This document shows positions 45,857 through 54,315 of a stretch of DNA of 64,000 nucleotides, piece after piece; the stretch's first letter is position 1; each line of letters starts with the position of its first letter. A model generated the notes under the pieces. That model did no database searches, was not told the DNA's origin, and saw only the letters and a program-made list of their open reading frames with translations. This DNA is from Ruminococcus sp. (GTDB taxonomy: Bacteria; Bacillota; Clostridia; Oscillospirales; Ruminococcaceae). A program made the translations under genes and the position numbers. The stretch spans positions 1-64,000 of the forward strand of contig JAHABC010000003.1 in the NCBI GenBank assembly GCA_018376535.1, in the 5' to 3' direction.

Positions 45857-46240
45857 TCAACTTTTAGAAAATCTTTGATGTTCCAAATTCAAATCATTTA
45901 GAAGTTTGTTAAAACTCCAACTTTTATTTGTAGGTGTCAATACCGATTTTAAAGGGATATCAACATTTTTAGACTTTAAATACTTTAAGAGTTTATCCAT
46001 AGTAGAATTATCGAAGTTGACCATTAATATACATCTGTCACAATTTAAAGGATACTGTTCTAAATTCAATTGAGCAACCTTCAACAGTTGTGATACTTTT
46101 ATATCTAATTCCGATGGCATAACTTGTCTAACTATAAAATCATACTTACTAGATGCCTCTAGTAGATACTTTAAATTATCATCTACTATACCATAGGCTA
46201 AAACCATCTTTAAAGATTTACTTACTATCTTAGATTTCAT
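45857..46240 (-). CDS. DUF3783 domain-containing protein
   Basis: A 127-residue protein. The C-terminal half matches DUF3783: MVNFDNSTMDKLLKYL, then IPLKSVLTPTNKSWSFNKLLNDL. The function is unknown. It ends the operon started by the two WYL proteins (12-nt gap), so it may be linked to the RNA/DUF2828 locus on the other side, but I have no direct evidence. Confidence 0.8.
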   Translation of the reverse strand: MKSKIVSKSLKMVLAYGIVDDNLKYLLEASSKYDFIVRQVMPSELDIKVSQLLKVAQLNLEQYPLNCDRCILMVNFDNSTMDKLLKYLKSKNVDIPLKSVLTPTNKSWSFNKLLNDLNLEHQRFSKS

Positions 46241-46252
46241 AATACAACCACC

Positions 46253-47236
46253 CTAAATATTATTGAAAAACAGTTCAAACTGTTTTTTTATACGTTGTTT
46301 AGCTTGTTCTCTAACTTTTTTAGGAGATACTATTTCTAATACTGGACCAAAAGAGAGTAGCCTAATTAATAGTTCAGTTTCGGTTTGAGTATCGTACCAA
46401 ATTTGAGAAGTAATAGTATCATTTTGATTATCATACTCAGTATACTTTTCGTAACAAGCGAACTCCATCATAAACCTATTGATACCGTTTCTTTCATTTA
46501 TGACTTTAACGGTAATAGGTTCTAAACTTTTTCTAAATTTAAAAAATCCTGATATACTAACACTATCCACCCAAGATTTATTACTAACAGATACATTATT
46601 AATCCCCGATATATTTAAAATATAATATTTAAACTCATTATTATTATGGAGTTTAGCCGTAAATAATCTAAACTTATCATTTTTCAAGGAATATTCTAAT
46701 CTTAGGGGTTGAAAGTATCCGATAACTCTTTTATTTTTAGAAGTAGTATAATCTATAAGCAGAACTTTTTTATTTTGAATAGCTTTCAACACATACAAAA
46801 AGTTAGATTTGTAACTTATATTAGAATAGTCATCACCATTAGAAAACTTATCAAAATAGAAGAAATTATTCACATTAAATAAAGGTTGAACATCTTGCAG
46901 TTGAGCCTCCATAGATTTAAATAGCTCGTCTGTAATGAACAGTTTAAACTTATCATCTAATAGTAGAGATTTTATCCAAGATTTTTCAAGAGTAGTTAAA
47001 GGCATAAAGGGTTTATTTTTCAAAGTAGATGTATACAAATCCTCTTGATTACATTCCAATAAATTCCATCGATTATCATTACATAGTTTAGGCATCAAGA
47101 AGAGAACACTTTCAGAGAAGGCATTACATCTAATAATATCGTCTATCTGTTGTTTAGATAGAGGAGATTTTTTTAATATAGCATCTACAACTGAGTAGTA
47201 GCAGTTATACACTTCCGAAAATATTTCCAAGGTCAA
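46253..47236 (-). CDS. WYL domain-containing protein
   Basis: A 327-residue protein with a WYL domain in its middle (about 135-215; KKVLLIDYTTSKNKRVIGYFQPLRLEYSLKNDKFRLF) and a C-terminal WCX-like extension ending RIKKQFELFF. A clear HTH is not obvious at its N-terminus. It overlaps the upstream WYL gene by 4 nt, so the two are translationally coupled and may act together. WYL domains sense nucleic-acid-derived or nucleotide ligands in many stress and conflict loci. Confidence 0.85.
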   Translation of the reverse strand: MTLEIFSEVYNCYYSVVDAILKKSPLSKQQIDDIIRCNAFSESVLFLMPKLCNDNRWNLLECNQEDLYTSTLKNKPFMPLTTLEKSWIKSLLLDDKFKLFITDELFKSMEAQLQDVQPLFNVNNFFYFDKFSNGDDYSNISYKSNFLYVLKAIQNKKVLLIDYTTSKNKRVIGYFQPLRLEYSLKNDKFRLFTAKLHNNNEFKYYILNISGINNVSVSNKSWVDSVSISGFFKFRKSLEPITVKVINERNGINRFMMEFACYEKYTEYDNQNDTITSQIWYDTQTETELLIRLLSFGPVLEIVSPKKVREQAKQRIKKQFELFFNNI

Positions 47237-48462
47237 TCACTCCAATACAGATTATACATTCTGCTAACATCATTATAGAACCTATTAACGATATTCTTAT
47301 TAGGACTATCTATGCTAACAATTCTGCCCGTAAAACTGCGTATCCAATTTTGTGTTTCGGCGATATCGAAAGTTTCGATGGTGCAAGAATACAATTCATT
47401 AGATACCTTTTCTACCCTACCGTTTCTACATTCTCTGAGTAGTCTGTTAAGGATAAAACTCTCATAAGGCATATTGACTTTAATAGTGAACGTTATAGTT
47501 TCAAAGTTACCGAACTTTCTAGTAGTTCCAAAAGATATCCCCCAGCAATATTTAGAGTTATTTTCTAAAATTTTAACATATTCCGAATAGTTAGAAACGA
47601 CATCTAAAAGTTTAACCGAACGAATACAATCCAACCTTAAAGATTTAATTCTAAAACCTTTTAAGCTAAAGCATATTAAATATCTTCTACCAGTTTGTGT
47701 AGATACATATATCTTTAATGGAACTACTCTCAAGATAAACTCTTGATTATCCTGTTTAAAGTTTACTATTTCTATATATTTATTTTCATTTATAGCTTGT
47801 ATTATAGATATCAATATAGTATCTTCTAGGGTATGAACTATATAGTTATGTTTTATAAGAAAGATATCATTTTTTATATCCAGTTGATTTAATATGTAAT
47901 ATCCCACAACACCAAAAGGAGATATCATAGAATAGAACTTCAAAGCCGTTTGAAAATCCAAACTATGCACAAAGCTAGGTTGTTTAGATAATGAGTATAT
48001 ATATGCTTTACCGACTTTTTCTTTTACCAAAATACCAGATTTAGTATATTCATTTAACTTTAATCTAACTATTTGAGCATCTAGTATAGTGGAATAGTTT
48101 TCGCATATCTTATTAGTTATATCGTCTAAGGATAGTCTATCATAAGATTGCAAAATATCCAAGATATAAAAGTGCAAAAGGATATCATTGTCGGTAAAAC
48201 TCTTAGATTGATACGCTCTATATAGTGGATTAGTATATATCTGTCCACAATCTGCCGAAATAGATACTTGTCTACCTCTAGGAGTATCTTTAAACTTTAC
48301 TAAGTCACCCAACCAACTTTCAATTCTGCGTTTTTCGTTATCGTAGGTACGTTGACTTTTTTGCTGAAAATCATTTCTAGTTTTAAAGCCGTAGATATAG
48401 AAATCTTTCATATATTCACGGACGTTCTTTAGACTTTTAATAAGTTCGTTGTAGTTGCTCAT
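47233..48462 (-). CDS. WYL domain-containing transcriptional regulator
   Basis: A protein of about 409 residues. The N-terminal part (about 15-180) looks like a winged-helix DNA-binding region (NDFQQKSQRTYDNEKRRIESWLGD; LSLDDITNKICENYS). A WYL domain follows (about 225-305; KYIEIVNFKQDNQEFILRVVPLKIYVSTQTGRRYLICF), then a WCX-type C-terminus. AGGAGG precedes the ATG at 48462. It is divergent from the RNA array and DUF2828 gene and is the natural candidate to control them. Confidence 0.87.
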   Translation of the reverse strand: MSNYNELIKSLKNVREYMKDFYIYGFKTRNDFQQKSQRTYDNEKRRIESWLGDLVKFKDTPRGRQVSISADCGQIYTNPLYRAYQSKSFTDNDILLHFYILDILQSYDRLSLDDITNKICENYSTILDAQIVRLKLNEYTKSGILVKEKVGKAYIYSLSKQPSFVHSLDFQTALKFYSMISPFGVVGYYILNQLDIKNDIFLIKHNYIVHTLEDTILISIIQAINENKYIEIVNFKQDNQEFILRVVPLKIYVSTQTGRRYLICFSLKGFRIKSLRLDCIRSVKLLDVVSNYSEYVKILENNSKYCWGISFGTTRKFGNFETITFTIKVNMPYESFILNRLLRECRNGRVEKVSNELYSCTIETFDIAETQNWIRSFTGRIVSIDSPNKNIVNRFYNDVSRMYNLYWSD

Positions 48463-48600
48463 ATAGTACCTCCTAAACTTTATTACATACAAGATTATAA
48501 CAGATTTAGAAAAAAATATCAACATTTTGAGGCAAATATTTGAGTTCGCAACTTTTTTTATATGATATCTTTAATACTATGTGATATAATCTAAACATGA
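48463..48600 (+). promoter_or_regulatory. divergent intergenic segment with the RNA array promoter
   Basis: GTGATATAAT at 48581-48590 is an extended -10 box. The first RNA element starts about 10 nt after it, close to the expected transcription start. The -35 region is poor. Confidence 0.7.
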
Positions 48601-48649
48601 AAGATACTTACAGCAAGTTATTTATGAAGATGAATTATTATAGTATCTT
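48601..48649 (+). ncRNA. candidate Y-like RNA 1
   Basis: Closing helix AAGATACT (48601-48608) with AGTATCTT (48642-48649). CAGCA begins at +10 from the helix start. It has no tRNA-like arm. It directly follows the array promoter. Confidence 0.6.
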
Positions 48650-48690
48650 GATATTAATGATATCTAACTATTTAGGTTATGTTTATTTTA

Positions 48691-48748
48691 AAGATATCCA
48701 CAGCAACATTTTAATTATTTAACTTGTCACGTTAAACTTTGATATCTT
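48691..48748 (+). ncRNA. candidate Y-like RNA 2
   Basis: Closing helix AAGATATC (48691-48698) with GATATCTT (48741-48748). CAGCA begins at +10, as in the other copies. The interior is short and AT-rich. Confidence 0.6.
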
Positions 48749-48762
48749 GTATATAATCTAAA

Positions 48763-48893
48763 ACGATACACTCAGCAAAATTTAACTATTATGAAGTCAA
48801 AGTGGTTAAAGCGTCACTATTATGTGAAGACGGTGGTTCAAATCCACCCAACCTTTAAGGTTGTGGCTAAGTTTTCTTAATATAAGGTATCGT
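48763..48893 (+). ncRNA. candidate Y-like RNA 3 with tRNA-like module
   Basis: Closing helix ACGATAC (48763-48769) with GTATCGT (48887-48893), CAGCA at +10. Inside is a D-loop-like AGTGGTTAAAGC, an anticodon-arm-like hairpin (TCAC/GTGA, 48814-48827), a canonical T-arm GGTGG-TTCAAAT-CCACC (48832-48848) and a hairpin CAACC/GGTTG (48849-48863). There is no proper 7-bp acceptor or CCA, so it is not a functional tRNA gene. A TATAAT at 48752-48757 precedes it and is followed by CTAAA as at RNA 1, so it may be transcribed separately. Confidence 0.7.
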
Positions 48894-48926
48894 GTATAGT
48901 TAGATACATTAATAAATCTATCAATA

Positions 48927-49033
48927 AAGACAGTAACAGCATATATAAATTGGCAAGTGTGAGTTCCAACCTCATGCGTATGGGTTCGAATCCCATAACG
49001 GTCGCTACATATGACCGTTTAAAACTCTGTCTT
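48927..49033 (+). ncRNA. candidate Y-like RNA 4 with tRNA-like module
   Basis: Closing helix AAGACAG (48927-48933) with CTGTCTT (49027-49033), CAGCA at +10. It contains an anticodon-arm-like hairpin with a 7-nt loop (TGAG-TTCCAAC-CTCA, 48960-48974), a T-arm ATGGG-TTCGAAT-CCCAT (48980-48996) and a hairpin ACGGTC/GACCGT (48998-49018). It ends just before the ribosome binding site of the DUF2828 gene. Confidence 0.7.
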
Positions 49034-49056
49034 GATTTATAAAGGAGGATTTTCTA

Positions 49057-50550
49057 ATGTTTAACTTTTTAAACTCTATAAAAAAAGAAGCTAATTTAAC
49101 TACTACTGAAAATAATGCCCTTACATACTACAGTACGCTTTCCGATTGCTTAGATTTATTCTATCGTATAGGAGCGTTACGTCAAGCAAACGAACAAGAA
49201 ATAACATCTATAATAGAACGTGCCTACACCGAAAACAAAGATTATACTTTTAGAATACTCTTTTTTGCCCGTGATATTAGAGGTGGTCTTGGTGAAAGAC
49301 GTGTATTTAGAATATCCATGGACTATCTAGCGAAAACTCATACAGATAGTGTTCTTAAAAACTTAGAACTATTCTCTGAATACGGTCGTTGGGACGACCT
49401 TATCAACCTATACAATTGCAATGTGAAAGTCATTCAAAAGAACATTATAAGTATAATAAATCAACAGTTAAACAAAGATATCCAAAATATGAATAGTAAC
49501 AATAGTATATCATTACTAGCAAAGTGGATACCATCTATAAACGCATCTAATAAAGATACCATATCTTTAGCCAAAAAGATATCTAAAGAGTTAAATATGT
49601 CTTATAAAGAGTATCGACAGACTATATCCAAACTTCGTAAACATTTAGATATCCTAGAAAATAGACTTCGAACCAAAGACTACTCTTTTGACTACTCTAA
49701 GCAACCATCAAGGGCGATGGTTAAATATCGACAAGCATTCTTTAGAAACGATGCCGACCGTTATATGAACTTTTTGCAATCTGTTAAAAATGGTGAAACC
49801 AAGATTAATACAGGAACTCTATACCCTTACGATATAGTACGCCAAATACTAAACAATAGAGGAAAGATATCTAAAAACGAAAGAACTTCCCTAGATGTAA
49901 CATGGAACTCACTTCCTAGTGTAAATATCGATAAAAATTCAATTGCTGTAATAGATGGCTCTGGTTCAATGTATATGTCCTATAGATGTGATTTGTTACC
50001 ATATCAAGTAGCGATATCTTTAGGATTATACTTTGCAGAACACTCTACTGGAGCTTTTGCAAATCATTTTATAACATTTTCAAGCAATCCAAGATTAGTG
50101 GAAGTTAAAGGTACAGATATTGTGGATAAAGTAAACTATATAAGTACCTTTAATGAGTGTTCTAATACGAACATTCAAGGTGTTTTCGATTTAATCCTTA
50201 ATACTGCTATACATCAAAAACTACCACAAAAAGAACTCCCAGATACAATATATATAATCTCCGATATGGAATTTGACAATTGTGCATATAATAACAATCA
50301 ACGTTGCACCAACTTCGATTGTGCTAAGCAAAAGTTTGAACAATATGGATATAAACTTCCAAACGTAGTATTTTGGAATGTTGCATCAAGAAATCAGCAA
50401 GTACCAGTTACAAAGCATCAAAGTGGAGCATTATTAGTATCAGGTTCGACGGCAAAAATCTTTGATATGGTTCAAACTGATAAGTTAAATCCTGAACAGT
50501 TCATGCTAGATATAATAAACGGTGAACGATATAATAAAATATTCGCATAA
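49057..50550 (+). CDS. DUF2828 protein: TROVE-like helical repeats plus vWA domain (Ro60-like)
   Basis: A 497-residue protein. The N-terminal 300 residues are helical repeats with ILFFARDIRGGLGERRVFRI and ELFSEYGRWDDL, a pattern shared with the TROVE domain of Ro60. The C-terminal vWA domain (about 300-490) has an intact MIDAS DxSxS in AVIDGSGSMY and a second acidic motif ISDMEFDN. Ro60 binds Y RNAs and misfolded RNAs, and bacterial relatives (Rsr) use Y RNAs with tRNA-like ends. The gene follows the four-RNA array with AAAGGAGG before the ATG. WYL regulators lie divergently. I infer an RNA-binding ring protein partnered by those RNAs. Confidence 0.85.
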   Translation: MFNFLNSIKKEANLTTTENNALTYYSTLSDCLDLFYRIGALRQANEQEITSIIERAYTENKDYTFRILFFARDIRGGLGERRVFRISMDYLAKTHTDSVLKNLELFSEYGRWDDLINLYNCNVKVIQKNIISIINQQLNKDIQNMNSNNSISLLAKWIPSINASNKDTISLAKKISKELNMSYKEYRQTISKLRKHLDILENRLRTKDYSFDYSKQPSRAMVKYRQAFFRNDADRYMNFLQSVKNGETKINTGTLYPYDIVRQILNNRGKISKNERTSLDVTWNSLPSVNIDKNSIAVIDGSGSMYMSYRCDLLPYQVAISLGLYFAEHSTGAFANHFITFSSNPRLVEVKGTDIVDKVNYISTFNECSNTNIQGVFDLILNTAIHQKLPQKELPDTIYIISDMEFDNCAYNNNQRCTNFDCAKQKFEQYGYKLPNVVFWNVASRNQQVPVTKHQSGALLVSGSTAKIFDMVQTDKLNPEQFMLDIINGERYNKIFA

Positions 50551-50578
50551 AAAAATCCCACTATATAGTGGGATTTCT
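50551..50578. terminator. bidirectional terminator
   Basis: Perfect inverted repeat AAATCCCACTAT/ATAGTGGGATTT (50553-50576) between convergent genes, with A and T runs on its flanks. Confidence 0.85.
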
Positions 50579-50581
50579 TAT

Positions 50582-51598
50582 TTAATCTATTGGATTTAAA
50601 AAAGTATCTAAATTTTCAGTTGTAATATGATATACTTGCGTTTGTAAGTCTATCATATCCTCATCAAAGAGGAAATTATGTAGATAGGTATATGCTTCAT
50701 CATCAGTAAGGGTATCTTTATTTTGTAGAATGTACATATATGCTTGTGAATACTTTTCAATATATTCATTTACGGTATCTACATCTTGTGGATTTTCACC
50801 CATTACAGTATTATATTCTTGAGTAAAATCTTTCATTCTACATAATATTTCATAACAAGTTCTTGCTGTTGAATTTTTATCATTAGGTACATCTTCACCC
50901 CAAATTGCGAACTTAACTGCTATATATCTCAAGCACCTTAAACCATTGTAATGGTATGTATATTTTTCCACACATTCCTTTTCCAAATCCACTAAGTCTT
51001 TAGGGATATCATTATCAACACTAATCTTATCAAATGGATAGTTTAATTCTTGAATTTTCTCGTCAGTAACATTATAATAATCATACATAAAATCTTGAAA
51101 TTGCTGTTCTATTTCATCATGGTTAGGATATGGTACATAAGTAAAAGTAGGGACACCATCTACATAATACAATGTATCTAATTTTTGTTTAGCTTCAGTA
51201 TCTATCATCTTATAGTACTCATCTACTATAGGATAGTTTGTACTTAAATCCAAAGGATATTTTTTATTTACGCATTGCATACGAAATTGTGCATATTCAA
51301 TATCCTCTTTAGAATTAGTATCTTTTATAAATTGACATTCAATTGCATAGAAATTTATATCATATAAATAACGATGTAGATTATCATTTATCTCATCATT
51401 ACTTAAAGTATTAATATAAGAGGTTACATCTACAATATCATCATTAGAAACTCCAATAGTTTCAGTAACTTTCGTAGTTTCTGTAGCACTAGAATTACCA
51501 ACAGTTTCTTGTGATACAATATCACTTCCTATCTTAGAACAACCATTCAACAATAACAACATTGATAATAAAATACTAAACTTTTCTATATTTTTCAT
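50582..51598 (-). CDS. lipoprotein of unknown function
   Basis: A 338-residue lipoprotein. The signal peptide ends in a good lipobox LLNGC, followed by a Ser/Thr-rich spacer (about 25-55). The rest is a largely helical, acidic domain with no family I recognise (LSNDEINDNLHRYLYDINFYAIE; VEKYTYHYNGLRCLRYIAVKFAIWGEDVP). It follows the dockerin-NlpC/P60-like gene by 14 nt and is probably co-transcribed, so it may be a surface partner of that protein. Confidence 0.8.
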   Translation of the reverse strand: MKNIEKFSILLSMLLLLNGCSKIGSDIVSQETVGNSSATETTKVTETIGVSNDDIVDVTSYINTLSNDEINDNLHRYLYDINFYAIECQFIKDTNSKEDIEYAQFRMQCVNKKYPLDLSTNYPIVDEYYKMIDTEAKQKLDTLYYVDGVPTFTYVPYPNHDEIEQQFQDFMYDYYNVTDEKIQELNYPFDKISVDNDIPKDLVDLEKECVEKYTYHYNGLRCLRYIAVKFAIWGEDVPNDKNSTARTCYEILCRMKDFTQEYNTVMGENPQDVDTVNEYIEKYSQAYMYILQNKDTLTDDEAYTYLHNFLFDEDMIDLQTQVYHITTENLDTFLNPID

Positions 51599-51612
51599 AC
51601 TATCACCTCTTA

Positions 51613-52569
51613 TTATACTCTACTTACTCTTATTATATAAGTATATGGTCTTACACCTTGATTATTACCACTAGAACTTTGATTAATCTGTTCTATCTCT
51701 GGTTTTAAACGATGTCTATGGACTTCTCCGAAATCTCCACCAGCACTATATACTGCCAAGTAAACACTGTTATTAAATTCTAAACTACTAGGCATACCTA
51801 ATACACTATTAGTAGAAACTACAACACTAGTATGACCGCCAGGATATACTAATATATCTCCTGGTTGAATAAAAGTTACATTTGGAACTATTGAAATTAA
51901 ACTCATTGAATATCCATCATTTACGCAACCTTTCAAAATGTCAAATTCAGATATTAATTGACCAGTACTTAAATAAGTTTGGGAACATTTTGTTCCAACT
52001 TGTTCCATATTTAATACACCGCTAGAATATAAAGCTACACTTACAGCCGTTGAACAATCAGTTCTACAACCAGTAAATTCTTGACCATTTATAGTATATG
52101 TTCTTCCACAATCTACATCAAAATCATATTGCCAATCTTTACGACTATATTCATACATAAATTCTCCTATAACATCTCTCATATTTTTAAGAACAATATT
52201 ATCGGAGTTACTTATAGCTCTATGTAAACTACTAATACTATTTTCTGGATAACCACAATTGTTAAGTAAACACTTTTTTAATAATGATAAATCAGCACTA
52301 TTAATCTTAGCACCATCACCAGCACTAAATTGAATATTAGCAGTTTTTAATTGGGTTGCTGATAAATCAACTTGACCTAATAGATATTTTTTTAACATTA
52401 ACATATCATTAGATTTAAGTGAACCATCTTCTACAACATCACCAAGACCATGTCTGTAACTTCTATAAGTTTCAACTGCAAATGAATTAACACCTATTGA
52501 TAAATTACACACAAAAATAGCAGATATTATCATTGACAAAATACGTTTTTTAATTTTGATTTTTTTCAC
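51613..52569 (-). CDS. secreted protein with N-terminal dockerin and NlpC/P60-like peptidase domain
   Basis: A protein of about 318 residues. After a signal peptide (about 1-33), a dockerin follows at once (about 40-105; first loop EDGSLKSNDMLMLKKYLLG, second loop altered to GDGAKINSADLSLLKKCLL). The C-terminal domain has a Cys in RTDCSTAVSVAL and a His in GDILVYPGGHTSVVV, the order of papain-like NlpC/P60 or CHAP hydrolases. The likely action is peptidoglycan or peptide hydrolysis on the cellulosome or cell wall. N-terminal dockerins are unusual beside the C-terminal ones elsewhere here. I favour the GTG at 52569 because GAGGTG lies 6 nt before it. An ATG at 52575 is too close to that site. 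Confidence 0.82.
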   Translation of the reverse strand: MKKIKIKKRILSMIISAIFVCNLSIGVNSFAVETYRSYRHGLGDVVEDGSLKSNDMLMLKKYLLGQVDLSATQLKTANIQFSAGDGAKINSADLSLLKKCLLNNCGYPENSISSLHRAISNSDNIVLKNMRDVIGEFMYEYSRKDWQYDFDVDCGRTYTINGQEFTGCRTDCSTAVSVALYSSGVLNMEQVGTKCSQTYLSTGQLISEFDILKGCVNDGYSMSLISIVPNVTFIQPGDILVYPGGHTSVVVSTNSVLGMPSSLEFNNSVYLAVYSAGGDFGEVHRHRLKPEIEQINQSSSGNNQGVRPYTYIIRVSRV

Positions 52570-52598
52570 AGCCATCACCTCATTTAATTTATATGTTC

Positions 52599-52627
52599 AT
52601 TGTATCACAAGATGAATTCTTTGTCAA
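52599..52627 (-). promoter_or_regulatory. promoter of the dockerin-NlpC/P60-like operon
   Basis: Minus-strand TTGACA (52622-52627) and TACAAT (52599-52604) with a 17-nt spacer and extended TGA. Confidence 0.75.
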
Positions 52628-52829
52628 TAGTTTTTCAAAAAAAAATATAATTATAGCGTTGAATTATAAATATACAGACTTATCTTTTAGAATTTCTAAC
52701 GATATTATATAAAACCAAGATTGAACAATCAAAGGATAATATTCTCACAAATATTAGTCAATATATGTACTAACATCTAAAAATCGCATATGCTATAATA
52801 CTAATGCTAAAAGATAAGGAGGAATGTTT

Positions 52830-54200
52830 ATGGAAAACACAAGAACAAAAGGCGATATGACCATAGGAAATCCATTAAAATTGATAATAGTATTTGCTAT
52901 TCCAATACTAATAGGAAATATATTTCAGCAAATGTATAACATCGTAGATACTACTATAATAGGTCATGTACTAGGAGATAACGCTTTGGCATCTATTGGA
53001 GCGACTACTCCGATATACAATCTAGTTATAAACTTTGCCAACGGCTTGACCAACGGATTTGCCGTAATAATCGCTAGATGTTATGGTAAAAAAGATATCA
53101 ATGCATTAAAGATATCTGTAGCATTGACCATGACTTTAACATTAATAACATCTATAATATTAACGATATTTAGTATATTAGGAATAAACCCACTATTAAG
53201 ATTTTTAAACACTCCAGATAACATAATCAACGATGCGACATCATACTTAATGATAATACTATCATGTTCGATAGTAACCATGTCATATAATATGTTTGCA
53301 GGAATGTTAAGAGCTATCGGAAATAGTAAAGTACCATTATACTGTTTAATGGTATCTACAGTAGTGAACATAATTTTAGATATAATATTTGTAAAATACT
53401 TATCGTTAGGAATTGCTGGAGCAGGTTATGCTACAGTAATAGCACAAATAGTATCTGTTGCACTTTGTGTGATATACATATATAAGAAAAATCCACTTTT
53501 AAAGTTTGAGAAAGAATATCTTAAATATGATAAATATTTACTAACCGAACTAACTACTACAGGATTATCTATGGGTTTAATGTTAGCCATTGTAGATATA
53601 GGTTCAGTAGCTTTACAGAGTGCAGTAAACTCTTTTGGAGAACAGACTATAACAGCCCATTCCACTGCTAGAAAGATACAAAGTATATTCATGATGCCTC
53701 TAGGAACTTTAAGTATAGCGTGTTCAACATTTGCCAGTCAAAACTTTGGAGCAAATAAGATGGACAGAGTAAGAAAAGGAATAACATCGGCATTGTGTAT
53801 AGCGTTCATATGGAGTACTATAGCAACAATACTATCTTTTGTATGTTGTGATAGTATATCTTATGCAGTAACAGGCACATCTGATATTACTATACTAAAG
53901 ACTATAAAGCAGTACATAACTATAAACGTACCATTCTTTTATGTTTTGAGTATCCTAATAATACTAAGAAGTAGCTTACAAGGAATAGGTAAAAAGATAG
54001 TTCCATTATCAGCAAGTATTATAGAACTAGTATCTAAGTTTGTTGCAGTAGGATTTGTTGCCCCAACGTTTAAATATCTAGGAATATGTTTCTTAGAGCC
54101 AGTTATATGGTTTGTATGTGCAATACTAGTAGGAACTGCATTTATAATCTACATGAGAAAATATAGAGTATCTTATTTAGATAAAGCTCTAGTGAACTAA
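52830..54200 (+). CDS. MATE-family efflux transporter (second copy)
   Basis: A 456-residue membrane protein with about twelve helices. The MATE motifs are PLKLIIVFAIPILIGNIFQQMYNIVDTTIIGHVLG at the N-terminus and TFASQNFGANKMDRVRKG in the second half. It is only distantly related to the MATE protein at 2.5 kb, so it is not a recent duplicate. The ATG at 52830 follows AAGGAGG. An ATG at 52824 is too close to it. The promoter has an extended TGCTATAAT at 52791-52799. Confidence 0.9.
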   Translation: MENTRTKGDMTIGNPLKLIIVFAIPILIGNIFQQMYNIVDTTIIGHVLGDNALASIGATTPIYNLVINFANGLTNGFAVIIARCYGKKDINALKISVALTMTLTLITSIILTIFSILGINPLLRFLNTPDNIINDATSYLMIILSCSIVTMSYNMFAGMLRAIGNSKVPLYCLMVSTVVNIILDIIFVKYLSLGIAGAGYATVIAQIVSVALCVIYIYKKNPLLKFEKEYLKYDKYLLTELTTTGLSMGLMLAIVDIGSVALQSAVNSFGEQTITAHSTARKIQSIFMMPLGTLSIACSTFASQNFGANKMDRVRKGITSALCIAFIWSTIATILSFVCCDSISYAVTGTSDITILKTIKQYITINVPFFYVLSILIILRSSLQGIGKKIVPLSASIIELVSKFVAVGFVAPTFKYLGICFLEPVIWFVCAILVGTAFIIYMRKYRVSYLDKALVN

Positions 54201-54236
54201 AAAAGTCCCTTACTTTACAGGTAAGGGATTTTTTAT
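54199..54236 (+). terminator. terminator after the second MATE gene
   Basis: Stem of about 13 bp (AAAAGTCCCTTAC with GTAAGGGATTTTT, one GU pair), 7-nt loop, then T-run. Confidence 0.87.
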
Positions 54237-54246
54237 ACATATTAGA

Positions 54247-54275
54247 TTGAATTTTCTGTAAAATTGTGATATGAT
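54247..54275 (+). promoter_or_regulatory. promoter of the transglutaminase-like lipoprotein gene
   Basis: TTGAAT at 54247-54252 and TATGAT at 54270-54275 with a 17-nt spacer and extended TGTGA. Confidence 0.68.
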
Positions 54276-54315
54276 TATAGTATATATAAAACTACAACAT
54301 CACAAGGAGATTTTT

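Noticed and set aside
48781..48996. Two apparent tRNA genes, from the T-arm sequences
   Set aside because: Neither has a 7-bp acceptor stem around the arms or a proper anticodon arm with a 5-bp stem. Their symmetry with RNAs 1 and 2 fits Y-like RNAs better.
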